Below, piece after piece: positions 25,728 through 34,482 of a stretch of 64,000 nucleotides of DNA. The translations under genes were made by a program, and so were the position numbers. Position 1 is the first letter of the stretch; the number at the start of each line of letters is the position of its first letter. Location of the stretch: the NCBI RefSeq assembly GCF_001761325.1, contig NZ_CP017478.1:626001-690000 (forward strand), read 5' to 3'. The DNA comes from Urechidicola croceus (lineage in GTDB: Bacteria; Bacteroidota; Bacteroidia; Flavobacteriales; Flavobacteriaceae). The notes beneath the pieces are model-generated. The model saw only the letters and a program-made list of their open reading frames with translations. It did no database searches and was not told the DNA's origin.

Positions 25728-27236
25728 ATGGAGAACCTAAAACCTATACGACAAAATACGGTCAAAAAAAGCACGGTAATCAATCTTGAAAAAGGAAAAT
25801 TACCTCCTCAAGCAGTTGAACTTGAGGCAACAGTTCTTGGTGCTATGATGATTGATAAGAAAGGAGTTGATGATGTAATTGATATTTTACATCCAGAAGC
25901 ATTTTATACTCAAGCTCATCAAGAGATTTATCATGCAATTTATACGTTATTTCAAAATTCAGAACCGATTGATTTAAGAACAGTTTCTAATCAATTGAGA
26001 AAAGATGCTAAGTTAGAATTTGTTGGAGGTGATTTTTATTTAATAGGTTTAACTCAAAAAGTAGCTTCAACAGCACATATTGAGTTTCATGCTCGAATTA
26101 TTCTTCAAAAATTTATTCAAAGAAAATTAATTTCGATTTCTTCTGAAATTATTGAAGAAGCATATGACGAAACAGTCGATGTTTTTGATTTATTAGATGT
26201 TGCCGAAGGAAAGCTTTTTGAAGTAACTCAAGGAAACTTAAAAAAAGGATCGGAAGATTCTCAAAGTCTGGTACAACAGGCAATTAATAAAATTCAAGAA
26301 ATTTCAAATAAAGAAGGAATGAGTGGTGTTCCTTCTGGGTTTACTAAATTAGATGAGTTAACTTCAGGATGGCAACCATCAGATTTAATTATTATTGCAG
26401 CACGTCCAGGTATGGGTAAAACTGCATTTGTAATTTCGATGGCTAAAAACATGGCTATTGAATTTAATCATGCTGTTGCAGTATTCTCACTAGAAATGTC
26501 ATCAGTACAATTAATTACACGTATGATATCTAGTGAAACTGGAATATCTTCAGGTAAATTGAGAAAGGGTAATTTAGAGCCTCATGAATGGGAGCAATTA
26601 AATGTGAAAGTTAAAAATTTATCTAACGCTCCTATTTTTATAGATGATACGCCTTCGCTTTCAATTTTTGATTTACGTGCAAAAGCGCGTAGATTGGTAT
26701 CTCAACATGGAGTAAAATTGATTGTAATTGATTATTTGCAATTAATGACAGCAGGTTCTGCAGCAGGTGGAAACCGTGAACAAGAAATTTCTATGATTTC
26801 TAGAAATTTAAAGGCATTAGCCAAAGAATTAAGTATTCCTGTCATTGCTTTGTCACAATTATCACGTGCTGTGGAAACTCGAGGAGGAAGTAAAAGACCT
26901 TTATTATCCGATTTACGTGAATCTGGAGCAATTGAGCAAGATGCTGATATTGTATCATTTATTTTCCGTCCAGAATATTATGGACAGACAGAATGGGATG
27001 ATGATGATCATTCACCATGTGAAGGACAAGGAGAATTCATTGTTGCTAAACATCGTAATGGAGGTTTAGAAAATATTCGATTAAAATTTACGGGACATTT
27101 AGCACAATTCTCGGATTTAGAAGAAGGTTTTGGAACAGAATTCCAATCAAAAATGAATACAATTCCTGATAGCGCACAAAATATTGATCCAAGTGATGCC
27201 TTTGGAGGGATTGATGATGGGGAAGTTCCTTTTTAA
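25728..27236 (+). CDS. dnaB: Replicative DNA helicase DnaB
   Basis: Hexameric fork helicase of 502 residues. The N-terminal primase-interacting domain (about 28-135) begins KLPPQAVELEATVLGAM, and the RecA-like domain (about 200-470) has the Walker A motif ARPGMGKTAF, Walker B in LIVIDYLQLM and the arginine-finger region near SDLRESGAIEQDAD. No intein is present. The start at 25728 gives the usual flavobacterial N-terminus. The next gene starts 17 bases after the stop. Confidence 0.96.
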   Translation: MENLKPIRQNTVKKSTVINLEKGKLPPQAVELEATVLGAMMIDKKGVDDVIDILHPEAFYTQAHQEIYHAIYTLFQNSEPIDLRTVSNQLRKDAKLEFVGGDFYLIGLTQKVASTAHIEFHARIILQKFIQRKLISISSEIIEEAYDETVDVFDLLDVAEGKLFEVTQGNLKKGSEDSQSLVQQAINKIQEISNKEGMSGVPSGFTKLDELTSGWQPSDLIIIAARPGMGKTAFVISMAKNMAIEFNHAVAVFSLEMSSVQLITRMISSETGISSGKLRKGNLEPHEWEQLNVKVKNLSNAPIFIDDTPSLSIFDLRAKARRLVSQHGVKLIVIDYLQLMTAGSAAGGNREQEISMISRNLKALAKELSIPVIALSQLSRAVETRGGSKRPLLSDLRESGAIEQDADIVSFIFRPEYYGQTEWDDDDHSPCEGQGEFIVAKHRNGGLENIRLKFTGHLAQFSDLEEGFGTEFQSKMNTIPDSAQNIDPSDAFGGIDDGEVPF

Positions 27237-27253
27237 AACGATAACTGAAATAT

Positions 27254-28543
27254 ATGAGTAAAAATTGTAACTTCAAATTAATTAGAAAGGGTGTTTTACT
27301 ACCTGTTTTTTTGATGTTATTTTCTCATTCAATTTTTGCTTCATTCATTTTTATTCCGATGGATTCAGAAATTCAGAAGAATCATTTAAAGGCCTACGGT
27401 ATAACTTATTGGACATTAGAAAAAGGGTTTAAAGCACAATGGCTTTTAAACTACGAAGGTGGTTCTTTTTTATTAGAGAATACACCAGAAATTGAAAATG
27501 AATGTAGAATTAGAGGTGTAACTTACCAAGTGATATCTGATTTACAAGCCGAAAAAATTTTAGAAGAAATAAGTAGTCCCTCTCAAAATATGGAGGCTGT
27601 TTTACTTGAAAAAGCTCCAAAAATTGCAGTCTATTCACCAAAAGACAAACTGCCGTGGGATGATGCAGTAACGATGGTTTTGACCTATGCCGAAATTCCA
27701 TTTGATGTTATTTATGATGAAGAAGTTTTAGAAGAAAAGCTTCTATTGTATGAATGGCTCCATTTACACCATGAAGATTTTACGGGTCAGTATGGAAAAT
27801 TTTATGGGGCATACAGAACTGCTCCTTGGTATATTGAAGAAAAGAAAAATTTAGAGAATTTATCTGCAAAACTAGGATTTAGTAAAGTTTCTCAAGAAAA
27901 ACTAGCTGTAGCAAAGAAAATTCGAGACTATGTAATAGGTGGGGGATTTATGTTTGCAATGTGTTCAGCAACTGATAGTTTTGATATTGCGCTTTCAGCA
28001 GAAGGTGTAGATATTTGCGAATCAATGTTTGATGGAGATCCATCTGATATTAATTATCAATCTCAAATTGATTATAGCAGAACTTTAGCTTTTAAAGATT
28101 TTGAATTAGAAAGAAGTCCTGTTTTATATGAATTCTCATCAATTGATATGACACGCAAGAGAAGAATACAACGAACTTCTGACTATTTTTCACTTATGAC
28201 TTTTTCTGCCAAATGGGATCCTATTCCTACAATGTTATGTCAAAATCATACAATGTTAGTTAAAGGTTTTATGGGACAAACCACTTCGTTTGATCGAAAT
28301 ACTATCAAATCAAGTATTCTAGTGATGGGAGAAAATAAATCTAATAGTGAAGCTCGTTATATTCATGGAACAAAAGGTAAAGGAATGTTTACTTTTTATG
28401 GTGGTCATGACCCTGAAGATTATAGTCATAGAGTAGGAGATCCAAAAACTGAACTTGATTTACATCCAAATTCGCCGGGTTATAGGCTTATTCTTAACAA
28501 TGTGTTATTTCCTGCGGCTAAGAAAAAGAAACAGAAGACTTAA
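27254..28543 (+). CDS. Secreted conserved protein, misnamed 'asparagine synthetase B' in flavobacteria
   Basis: A 429-residue protein with an N-terminal signal segment (about 12-30, VLLPVFLMLFSHSIFASF). Homologues are often labelled asparagine synthetase B, but neither the N-terminal nucleophile cysteine of glutamine amidotransferases nor the SGGxDS ATP-pyrophosphatase loop is present. Visible conserved patches are ITYWTLEKGFKAQWLLNY, LHLHHEDFTGQYGKFY, GGGFMFAMCSATDSFDIAL and TFYGGHDPEDYSHR. The patch around GGGFMFAMC resembles class I amidotransferase or DJ-1-type folds, without proof of activity. Real function unknown. It follows dnaB by 17 bases. Confidence 0.7.
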   Translation: MSKNCNFKLIRKGVLLPVFLMLFSHSIFASFIFIPMDSEIQKNHLKAYGITYWTLEKGFKAQWLLNYEGGSFLLENTPEIENECRIRGVTYQVISDLQAEKILEEISSPSQNMEAVLLEKAPKIAVYSPKDKLPWDDAVTMVLTYAEIPFDVIYDEEVLEEKLLLYEWLHLHHEDFTGQYGKFYGAYRTAPWYIEEKKNLENLSAKLGFSKVSQEKLAVAKKIRDYVIGGGFMFAMCSATDSFDIALSAEGVDICESMFDGDPSDINYQSQIDYSRTLAFKDFELERSPVLYEFSSIDMTRKRRIQRTSDYFSLMTFSAKWDPIPTMLCQNHTMLVKGFMGQTTSFDRNTIKSSILVMGENKSNSEARYIHGTKGKGMFTFYGGHDPEDYSHRVGDPKTELDLHPNSPGYRLILNNVLFPAAKKKKQKT

Positions 28544-28590
28544 AAATAAAACTTTGTATAGTATAAATATATAATTATGTAATTTATACT

Positions 28591-28620
28591 TTGTACAACA
28601 AATGAAAACACTTATTTTTG
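28591..28620 (+). promoter_or_regulatory. Promoter of the transketolase N-terminal subunit gene
   Basis: TTG at 28591-28593, a 19-base spacer and TATTTTTG at 28613-28620: an ideal flavobacterial promoter. The start codon is 25 bases downstream. Confidence 0.8.
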
Positions 28621-28644
28621 TCTTCAACTAATTAAAATTACAAA

Positions 28645-29490
28645 ATGCCAACAACACAAGAATTACAAGATTTTACACAACAAGTTAGAAGAGATATCGT
28701 AAGGATGGTACACAAAGTTCAATCAGGACATCCTGGAGGTTCATTAGGCTGTACCGAATTTTTTGTTTCACTATATCAAGAAATCATGGACTATTCTACT
28801 GATTTTACAATGGATGGTAAAAATGAAGATTTATTCTTTTTGTCAAACGGTCATATTTCGCCAGTATATTACAGTGTATTAGCCCATAGTGGTTTTTTTC
28901 CAGTTTCTGAATTAGCAACTTTTAGATTGTTAGATTCTCGTTTACAAGGTCATCCAACTACACATGAAGGATTGCCAGGTGTTAGAATTGCGTCAGGTTC
29001 ATTAGGTCAAGGAATGAGTGTTGCTTTAGGTGCTGCTCAAGCAAAAAAACTAAATGGTGATGATAAATTAGTATTTACTTTGCATGGTGATGGTGAATTA
29101 CAAGAAGGGCAATGTTGGGAGGCAATAATGTATGCTGCAGGTAAAAAAGTTGATAATTTAATTTCTACTGTTGATTATAACGGACAACAAATAGATGGTT
29201 CTACAAATGATGTTTTACCACTTGGAGATTTAAAAGCAAAATTTGAAGCTTTTGGTTGGGATGTGCTTGAAGTTGAAAAAGGTAATGATATCGAAAGTAT
29301 TGTTGCTGGTTTGAAAGAAGCAAAATCTAGAACAGGAAAAGGAAAACCTGTTTGTATTTTATTACACACAAGTATGGGACATGGTGTAGATTTTATGGAA
29401 GGCACCCACGCTTGGCATGGAAAAGCACCAAGTGATGAACAACTTGAAAGTGCATTGGCACAAAACCCTGAAACATTAGGAGATTATTAA
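28645..29490 (+). CDS. Transketolase, N-terminal (thiamine diphosphate-binding) subunit
   Basis: A 281-residue protein equal to the PP domain of transketolase, the pentose phosphate enzyme. The TPP motif is GDGELQEG followed by DYNGQQIDG; also seen are SGHPGGSLG and FLSNGHISPVYYSVLA. Split transketolases are common in Bacteroidota and archaea, with a second gene of about 310 residues for the Pyr and C-terminal domains, normally next door. Here a terminator follows at once and no second-half gene is found in the window, so the partner must be elsewhere. Confidence 0.9.
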   Translation: MPTTQELQDFTQQVRRDIVRMVHKVQSGHPGGSLGCTEFFVSLYQEIMDYSTDFTMDGKNEDLFFLSNGHISPVYYSVLAHSGFFPVSELATFRLLDSRLQGHPTTHEGLPGVRIASGSLGQGMSVALGAAQAKKLNGDDKLVFTLHGDGELQEGQCWEAIMYAAGKKVDNLISTVDYNGQQIDGSTNDVLPLGDLKAKFEAFGWDVLEVEKGNDIESIVAGLKEAKSRTGKGKPVCILLHTSMGHGVDFMEGTHAWHGKAPSDEQLESALAQNPETLGDY

Positions 29491-29510
29491 ATACACATTT
29501 TAAAAAAAAT

Positions 29511-29538
29511 AAAAACTCGTCAATTGACGAGTTTTTTT
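29511..29538 (+). terminator. Intrinsic terminator after the transketolase subunit gene
   Basis: A perfect palindrome (ACTCGTCAATTGACGAGT with flanking A and T runs) is followed by eight T. It excludes read-through into a neighbouring second subunit. Confidence 0.9.
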
Positions 29539-29711
29539 TATGATTTTTTTAATACTTTAACGTTAGTAAACTTGTAAATTTACGACTGTAGAAATATTAA
29601 AATTAATTTTTGTCATTCCCATATTTATGAAATTTTATATAAATAAATGGATATAAGATTAACTTGTGAAGAATGATATTAAATTTTTAAAGCAAGATAT
29701 CTATTGAAATT

Positions 29712-30845
29712 ATGAAAATTGGAATTGTATGTTACCCAACATTTGGTGGTAGTGGAGTAGTTGCCACAGAATTAGGAATGGCACTTGCCGATAAAGGTCA
29801 CGAAGTACATTTTATCACTTATAAACAACCTGTTCGATTAGATTTATTAGCAAAGAATATTCATTTTCATGAAGTATTTGTTGAAGAATATCCGCTTTTT
29901 CATTTTCAACCTTATGAATTAGCACTTTCAACAAAATTAGTAGAAGTTGTTTCGATGTATGATTTAGAAATTTTACATGTTCATTATGCCATACCTCATG
30001 CATATGCTGCATATATGGCAAAACAAATGTTATTGCGAAAAGGTATTGAAGTAAAAGTTGTAACAACTCTACATGGTACCGATATTACACTTGTAGGAAG
30101 TCACCCTACATATAAAGCTGCTGTTGAATTTAGTATAAATAATTCTGATGTAGTAACTGCTGTTTCAAATAATTTAAAAGAAGATACATTACGTTTATTT
30201 AACATAGAAACTGAAATAGATGTGATTTATAACTTTATCGATTTGAAAAAATATCCTGTTATTGATGATTTACAATGTAACCGATCTGCATTAGCAAATG
30301 AAAATGAAAAAATAATTACACATGTAAGTAATATGCGTCCAGTAAAAAGACCTTTAGATGTTATTGAGATTTTTTATAAAATTCAAAAAGAGATACCAGC
30401 AAAATTATTACTAGTAGGTGAGGGGCCAGAAATTGAAAAAGTAGAATACCGTGTAAAAGAATTAGGAATTTATGATAAAGTTATTTTTCTAGGAAACAGT
30501 AATGATGTAAATAAGGTTTTATGTTATTCTGATATATTTTTATTACCATCAAGAACTGAAAGTTTTGGTTTAGCAGCACTTGAAGCAATGGCTGCCCGAA
30601 CACCAGTTATATCTACTAATACAGGGGGGTTGCCCGAAGTTAATATAGATGGAGTTACTGGTTATTTAAGTGATTTAGGAGATGTTCAAAGCATGGCTCT
30701 AAACGCAATTCATCTTCTAAAAGACGAAAACAAATTGGATGAATTTAAACAAAATGCTCATAAACAAGCAAATCGTTTCTCTTTGGATGAAATATTACCA
30801 AAATATGAACAGGTTTATAACCTAGCAAAAGTTAGTCTTGTTTAA
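29712..30845 (+). CDS. bshA: BshA, N-acetyl-alpha-D-glucosaminyl L-malate synthase (bacillithiol synthesis)
   Basis: A GT4-family glycosyltransferase of 377 residues with the BshA N-terminus MKIGIVCYPTFGGSGVVATE. It joins GlcNAc from UDP-GlcNAc to L-malate as the first step of bacillithiol. The GT-B C-terminal half has the nucleotide-sugar site PSRTESFGLAALEAMAARTP. Flavobacteria are known to use bacillithiol. bshB and bshC are not in the window. The stop overlaps that of convergent aroB by three bases. Confidence 0.9.
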   Translation: MKIGIVCYPTFGGSGVVATELGMALADKGHEVHFITYKQPVRLDLLAKNIHFHEVFVEEYPLFHFQPYELALSTKLVEVVSMYDLEILHVHYAIPHAYAAYMAKQMLLRKGIEVKVVTTLHGTDITLVGSHPTYKAAVEFSINNSDVVTAVSNNLKEDTLRLFNIETEIDVIYNFIDLKKYPVIDDLQCNRSALANENEKIITHVSNMRPVKRPLDVIEIFYKIQKEIPAKLLLVGEGPEIEKVEYRVKELGIYDKVIFLGNSNDVNKVLCYSDIFLLPSRTESFGLAALEAMAARTPVISTNTGGLPEVNIDGVTGYLSDLGDVQSMALNAIHLLKDENKLDEFKQNAHKQANRFSLDEILPKYEQVYNLAKVSLV

Positions 30846-31909
30846 TTCTGATAATAATTTAAACTTTCAATTATTAATTCTTCTGAAACTTGACAGTTAA
30901 ATTTAAATTTTTCTAAATCTGACAGTAAAACAAAATTTACATGCCCACTTGTATTCTTTTTATCGTGTTTTAATAATTCTATAATAGGAGCGTAGTCTGA
31001 TTTTTCAATAGAGAATTTACCATAAATTGTAATTAACTTTTCTTTAATCTCTTCAAGAATATCTTTTGGAAAATCAAACAATTTATAAGAGATAAAAGAT
31101 TCTGTAATCATACCAATAGCAATTGCTTCGCCATGTGTTAGATTTTCTTTTTGATCTGATTCTAAATGATAAGACTCAATTGCATGACCAAGTGTATGTC
31201 CGAAATTTAATATTTTTCGCAAGCCATATTCTTTTGGATCCTCTAAAACTACCTCGTTTTTAATTTCAATTGAGCGATAAATTACCAAATCTATACCGCT
31301 GTTATTTAGTTCTTTAAAATCTTTAACTTCATTCCATAGATTAACATCATAAGTTACCCCGTATTTTATAACTTCAGCCATGCCAGATCTTATTTCACGA
31401 TCAGTAACTGTACTTAAATAACTAGAATCAATTAAAACCATTTCAGGATTTGAAAATACCCCAACTTGATTTTTTAGCACCCCTAAATCGACACCAGTTT
31501 TACCACCTGCAGACGCATCTACCATACTTAAAAGAGTAGTTGGTATATTTATAAACTTAATTCCTCTCTTAAAAGTTGAAGCCACAAAACCACCCATATC
31601 TGTAATTACTCCACCTCCTAAATTTATCATTAGGCTTTTTCTATCTGCACCCAACTCTGTCAATGTCTCCCAAAGCCCAATACATGTATCTATATTTTTA
31701 TGTATTTCTCCTGATTCAATTTCAATAATTTCAATTTCAGCCACAGTCTCTATTTGCTGTAAGAATTTTGGTGCACAATACTCATGAGTATTTTCATCGA
31801 CCAATAAAAACATTTTAGTTGGCTTATTATTAGATAAATATAAGTTTATTTCTGTATAACAATTCTCGTTAAAATGAATGAAATAGTTGTCTGATTTTAT
31901 AGATTTCAT
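30842..31909 (-). CDS. aroB: 3-dehydroquinate synthase
   Basis: Second step of the shikimate pathway: converts DAHP to 3-dehydroquinate, with NAD+ and a divalent metal. The chosen start gives 355 residues. Motifs include the NAD-binding GGGVITDMGGFVAS, the segment PTTLLSMVDASAGGKTGVD, and the metal histidines in NFGHTLGHAIES and LTHGEAIAIGM. An in-frame ATG at 32014 would add 35 residues that overlap the divergent proline dehydrogenase gene; the ATG at 31909 gives the normal start. Confidence 0.95.
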   Translation of the reverse strand: MKSIKSDNYFIHFNENCYTEINLYLSNNKPTKMFLLVDENTHEYCAPKFLQQIETVAEIEIIEIESGEIHKNIDTCIGLWETLTELGADRKSLMINLGGGVITDMGGFVASTFKRGIKFINIPTTLLSMVDASAGGKTGVDLGVLKNQVGVFSNPEMVLIDSSYLSTVTDREIRSGMAEVIKYGVTYDVNLWNEVKDFKELNNSGIDLVIYRSIEIKNEVVLEDPKEYGLRKILNFGHTLGHAIESYHLESDQKENLTHGEAIAIGMITESFISYKLFDFPKDILEEIKEKLITIYGKFSIEKSDYAPIIELLKHDKKNTSGHVNFVLLSDLEKFKFNCQVSEELIIESLNYYQN

Positions 31910-31968
31910 AAGTAAAAATTTGATGTGCAAAATACGAGTAAAAAATGAAAAATTAACAATAGAGTAAT

Positions 31969-31976
31969 TATATTTG
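31969..31976 (+). promoter_or_regulatory. -7 box of the proline dehydrogenase gene
   Basis: TATATTTG matches TAnnTTTG and lies 15 bases before the TTG start codon chosen at 31992. This favours 31992 over the earlier TTG at 31974, which overlaps the box. Confidence 0.5.
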
Positions 31977-31991
31977 CTGAAAGTATTTACA

Positions 31992-33155
31992 TTGAAAAAA
32001 TTATTTGAAAACACTGAAATTGCATTTGCAATTAAATCAGATTCTGAACTAGAAAGAGCTTATTTTTTGTTTAAAATGATACAAAAAGAACCTCTTGTAA
32101 GAATTGGAACTGCTGTTACCAATTTTGCTTTAAATGCACATCTTCCTGTTGAAAGATTAATAAGATCAACAGTTTTTGATCATTTTTGTGGAGGAGTAAC
32201 AGAAGAAGATTGCATACCTACAATTGATAAAATGTACACAAAAAATGTACACTCAGTTTTAGATTACTCTGTAGAAGGTAAAGAAATTGAAGAACAATTT
32301 GACTTTTCAATGCAAAAGATTTTGAAGATTTTAGATTTCTGTAAAGAGAAAAACAGCATTCCTTTTGCAGTATTTAAACCAACAGGTTTTGGTAGATTTA
32401 AATTGTATCAAAAAATCTCTTTAAATCAAGAATTAACTATTGATGAAATAAATGAATGGACTAGAGTAGTAGATCGATTTGACAAAGTTTGTGCTGCAGC
32501 CAGCGAAAAAAATGTTCCATTATTGATAGATGCAGAAGAAAGTTGGATACAAGATGCAGCAGATAATCTCATTGAAAAAATGATGGAAAAGTATAATAAA
32601 GATAAGGCTATTATTTACAATACTTTACAGATGTATCGATGGGACAGAATGGATTACTTAAAATCTTTACACCAACGAGCAAAGGAAAATAATTTTTATA
32701 TAGGTTTAAAGATTGTTAGAGGTGCTTATATGGAAAAAGAGCGTGAACGCGCAGAAGAGTTGGGATATAAATCACCTATTTGTATTGATAAAAAAGCAAC
32801 TGATGATAATTATAATGAAGCCTTAAAATTTATGGCAGATCATGATAAGGTTGCAATATTTGCTGGAACTCATAATGAAGAAAGTTCTTACTTGTTGATG
32901 GAATTAGCAAAAAGGCACGGCCTTATTGAAAATGATTCACGTCTTTGGTTTGGTCAATTATATGGAATGAGTGACCATATAACTTTTAATTTAGCAAAAG
33001 AAGGGTATAATGTAGCAAAATACTTACCTTTTGGTCCAGTAAGGGATGTCATGCCATATCTAATTAGAAGAGCAGAAGAAAATACTTCAGTTGCAGGGCA
33101 AACTAGTCGAGAGTTAAATTTACTAAACACCGAAAGGAAAAGACGGAAATTGTAA
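31992..33155 (+). CDS. Proline dehydrogenase with a TTG start
   Basis: FAD-dependent oxidation of proline to pyrroline-5-carboxylate. The protein of about 387 residues has the ProDH TIM barrel: FKPTGFGRF, LLIDAEESWIQD, KIVRGAYMEKERE, IFAGTHNEESSYLL and LPFGPVRDVMPYLIRRAEEN. No in-frame ATG exists near the conserved start (LFENTEIAFAIKSD), so it must begin at a TTG; 31992 fits both homologue length and the promoter. The stop overlaps the next start by one base, forming a three-gene unit. Confidence 0.92.
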   Translation: MKKLFENTEIAFAIKSDSELERAYFLFKMIQKEPLVRIGTAVTNFALNAHLPVERLIRSTVFDHFCGGVTEEDCIPTIDKMYTKNVHSVLDYSVEGKEIEEQFDFSMQKILKILDFCKEKNSIPFAVFKPTGFGRFKLYQKISLNQELTIDEINEWTRVVDRFDKVCAAASEKNVPLLIDAEESWIQDAADNLIEKMMEKYNKDKAIIYNTLQMYRWDRMDYLKSLHQRAKENNFYIGLKIVRGAYMEKERERAEELGYKSPICIDKKATDDNYNEALKFMADHDKVAIFAGTHNEESSYLLMELAKRHGLIENDSRLWFGQLYGMSDHITFNLAKEGYNVAKYLPFGPVRDVMPYLIRRAEENTSVAGQTSRELNLLNTERKRRKL

Positions 33156-33451
33156 TGAAAACTAAAGAGGAGATAAATGAGTTAGTTCTTAGAAATAAAA
33201 AAATACTATTAAGAGAAATCAATAATAGTAAAGAATTAGCAAACCTCTTGGGTAAATCTACATATGCCAAATTAACAGAAGAAGAAAGAATAAAAGTTAA
33301 AAAGCAACTTTTAGATATTTGTCGTGGCATCCCAGCATTTACTATATTTATGCTTCCAGGAGGTGCAATTTTATTACCAATTTTAATAAAGTTGATACCT
33401 GATTTACTACCTAGTAATTATAGAAAGAATAAAAATACAGAAGATCAATGA
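33155..33451 (+). CDS. Small LETM1-like protein
   Basis: A 98-residue protein related to the ribosome-binding segment of mitochondrial LETM1. The signature is CRGIPAFTIFMLPGGAILLP, with a hydrophobic stretch (about 63-85) long enough to cross or dip into the membrane, preceded by a basic helix (about 10-60). Bacterial members are small and uncharacterised. It is translated from an ATG that overlaps the stop of proline dehydrogenase, and its own stop overlaps the start of the DUF1697 gene, so translation is likely coupled. Confidence 0.75.
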   Translation: MKTKEEINELVLRNKKILLREINNSKELANLLGKSTYAKLTEEERIKVKKQLLDICRGIPAFTIFMLPGGAILLPILIKLIPDLLPSNYRKNKNTEDQ

Positions 33452-33987
33452 ATTCATATATAGCACTTCTACGTGGAATTAATGTTAGCGGAAAGAAGAA
33501 AATAAAGATGTCTGATTTAAAAGAGTTTCTCTTAAATGATGGATTTATTGATGTTCAAACATACATTCAAAGTGGAAATGTAATTTTTAATTCTAAAAAA
33601 ACAGATAAGGTAAAACTAGCAGAAGAAATATCTTTATGTATATTAAAAAATTATGCTTTTGAAGTTCCTGTAGTTGTTAAGAGTAAGATAGAATGGGAGA
33701 GAATACTAAATAAAAATCCATTTATTAATCAAAATGGTGTAGATTTAAAAAAATTATATGTCACTTTTTTATATAACTCTCCATCCAAAGAAGATGTTGA
33801 AATTCTAAAAACTATAGATTTTAATCCAGATAAGTACCAAATCAAAAATGATATTGTATATAGTTGTTACGGTCAAAGTTTTGGCAAAACAAAAATGACC
33901 AATAATGTTTTTGAAAAAAAATTAAAACTAATTGCAACAACTCGTAATTGGAATACTGTTAATAAATTGCTGCAATTAGTAAGTTAA
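33448..33987 (+). CDS. DUF1697 family protein
   Basis: A 179-residue protein of the widespread DUF1697 family, recognised by the start YIALLRGINVSGKKKIKMSDL and by DVQTYIQSGNVIFNS. Two ferredoxin-like halves are expected. Function is unknown. It is the last gene of the proline dehydrogenase unit (ATGA overlap upstream) and its stop overlaps by four bases with that of the convergent small protein gene. Confidence 0.88.
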   Translation: MNSYIALLRGINVSGKKKIKMSDLKEFLLNDGFIDVQTYIQSGNVIFNSKKTDKVKLAEEISLCILKNYAFEVPVVVKSKIEWERILNKNPFINQNGVDLKKLYVTFLYNSPSKEDVEILKTIDFNPDKYQIKNDIVYSCYGQSFGKTKMTNNVFEKKLKLIATTRNWNTVNKLLQLVS

Positions 33988-34307
33988 TTATTTTTTACTC
34001 TGTTGTAAGTTCTCTTTGCGTCTTCAAATTTACCTTTAAGTGTTCTTTCACCACCATAATGGTCAAAAGTAACTTCATAAGTTACAGTTCCATCATCATT
34101 GGTAATAAAAATTATTTTAATTTCTTCAGGTGTGATTTTGAATTCTTCGGCTAAATGAACTTTTACAATTTCAATCTTTTTACTATCAGTTAGTTCTTGA
34201 ATTTCAATTGAACTGTCAATTGATTGAATTACTTCAGAATTAATTGTGAATGCAAAAAAGCAATTTAATACTAGAGCAAATAATCCAGTTAAAACGTATT
34301 TTCTCAT
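33984..34307 (-). CDS. Small exported protein of unknown function
   Basis: A 107-residue protein with a signal peptide (about 1-22, MRKYVLTGLFALVLNCFFAF). The mature part is acidic to neutral and ends in a beta-rich segment (VTYEVTFDHYGGERTLKGKF). No family is recognised. An EEFKITPEEIKIIFI stretch suggests a small alpha-beta fold. It is divergent from typA and convergent with the DUF1697 gene. Confidence 0.7.
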   Translation of the reverse strand: MRKYVLTGLFALVLNCFFAFTINSEVIQSIDSSIEIQELTDSKKIEIVKVHLAEEFKITPEEIKIIFITNDDGTVTYEVTFDHYGGERTLKGKFEDAKRTYNRVKNN

Positions 34308-34455
34308 AATTTGTGGGAGTTTTAGGGTTGTTTTAAAAGGCTAAATATATTAAGATTTGATTATATAACAAAGTATTGCTATTGTTTTATTCAACAATTA
34401 TGTTATTAAGTAATTAAATTTAATGTCACCTACTTATTTATCTAAATAAAACAAC

Positions 34456-34463
34456 TACTTTTG
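34456..34463 (+). promoter_or_regulatory. -7 box of typA
   Basis: TACTTTTG is an exact TAnnTTTG match 19 bases before the start codon. A clear -33 TTG is not visible. Confidence 0.6.
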
Positions 34464-34482
34464 CACTTTCAAAAAATGAAAT

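Noticed and set aside
29491-29711. Remnant of a transketolase C-terminal subunit
   Set aside because: No frame encodes transketolase-like motifs; the segment is terminator plus AT-rich sequence.
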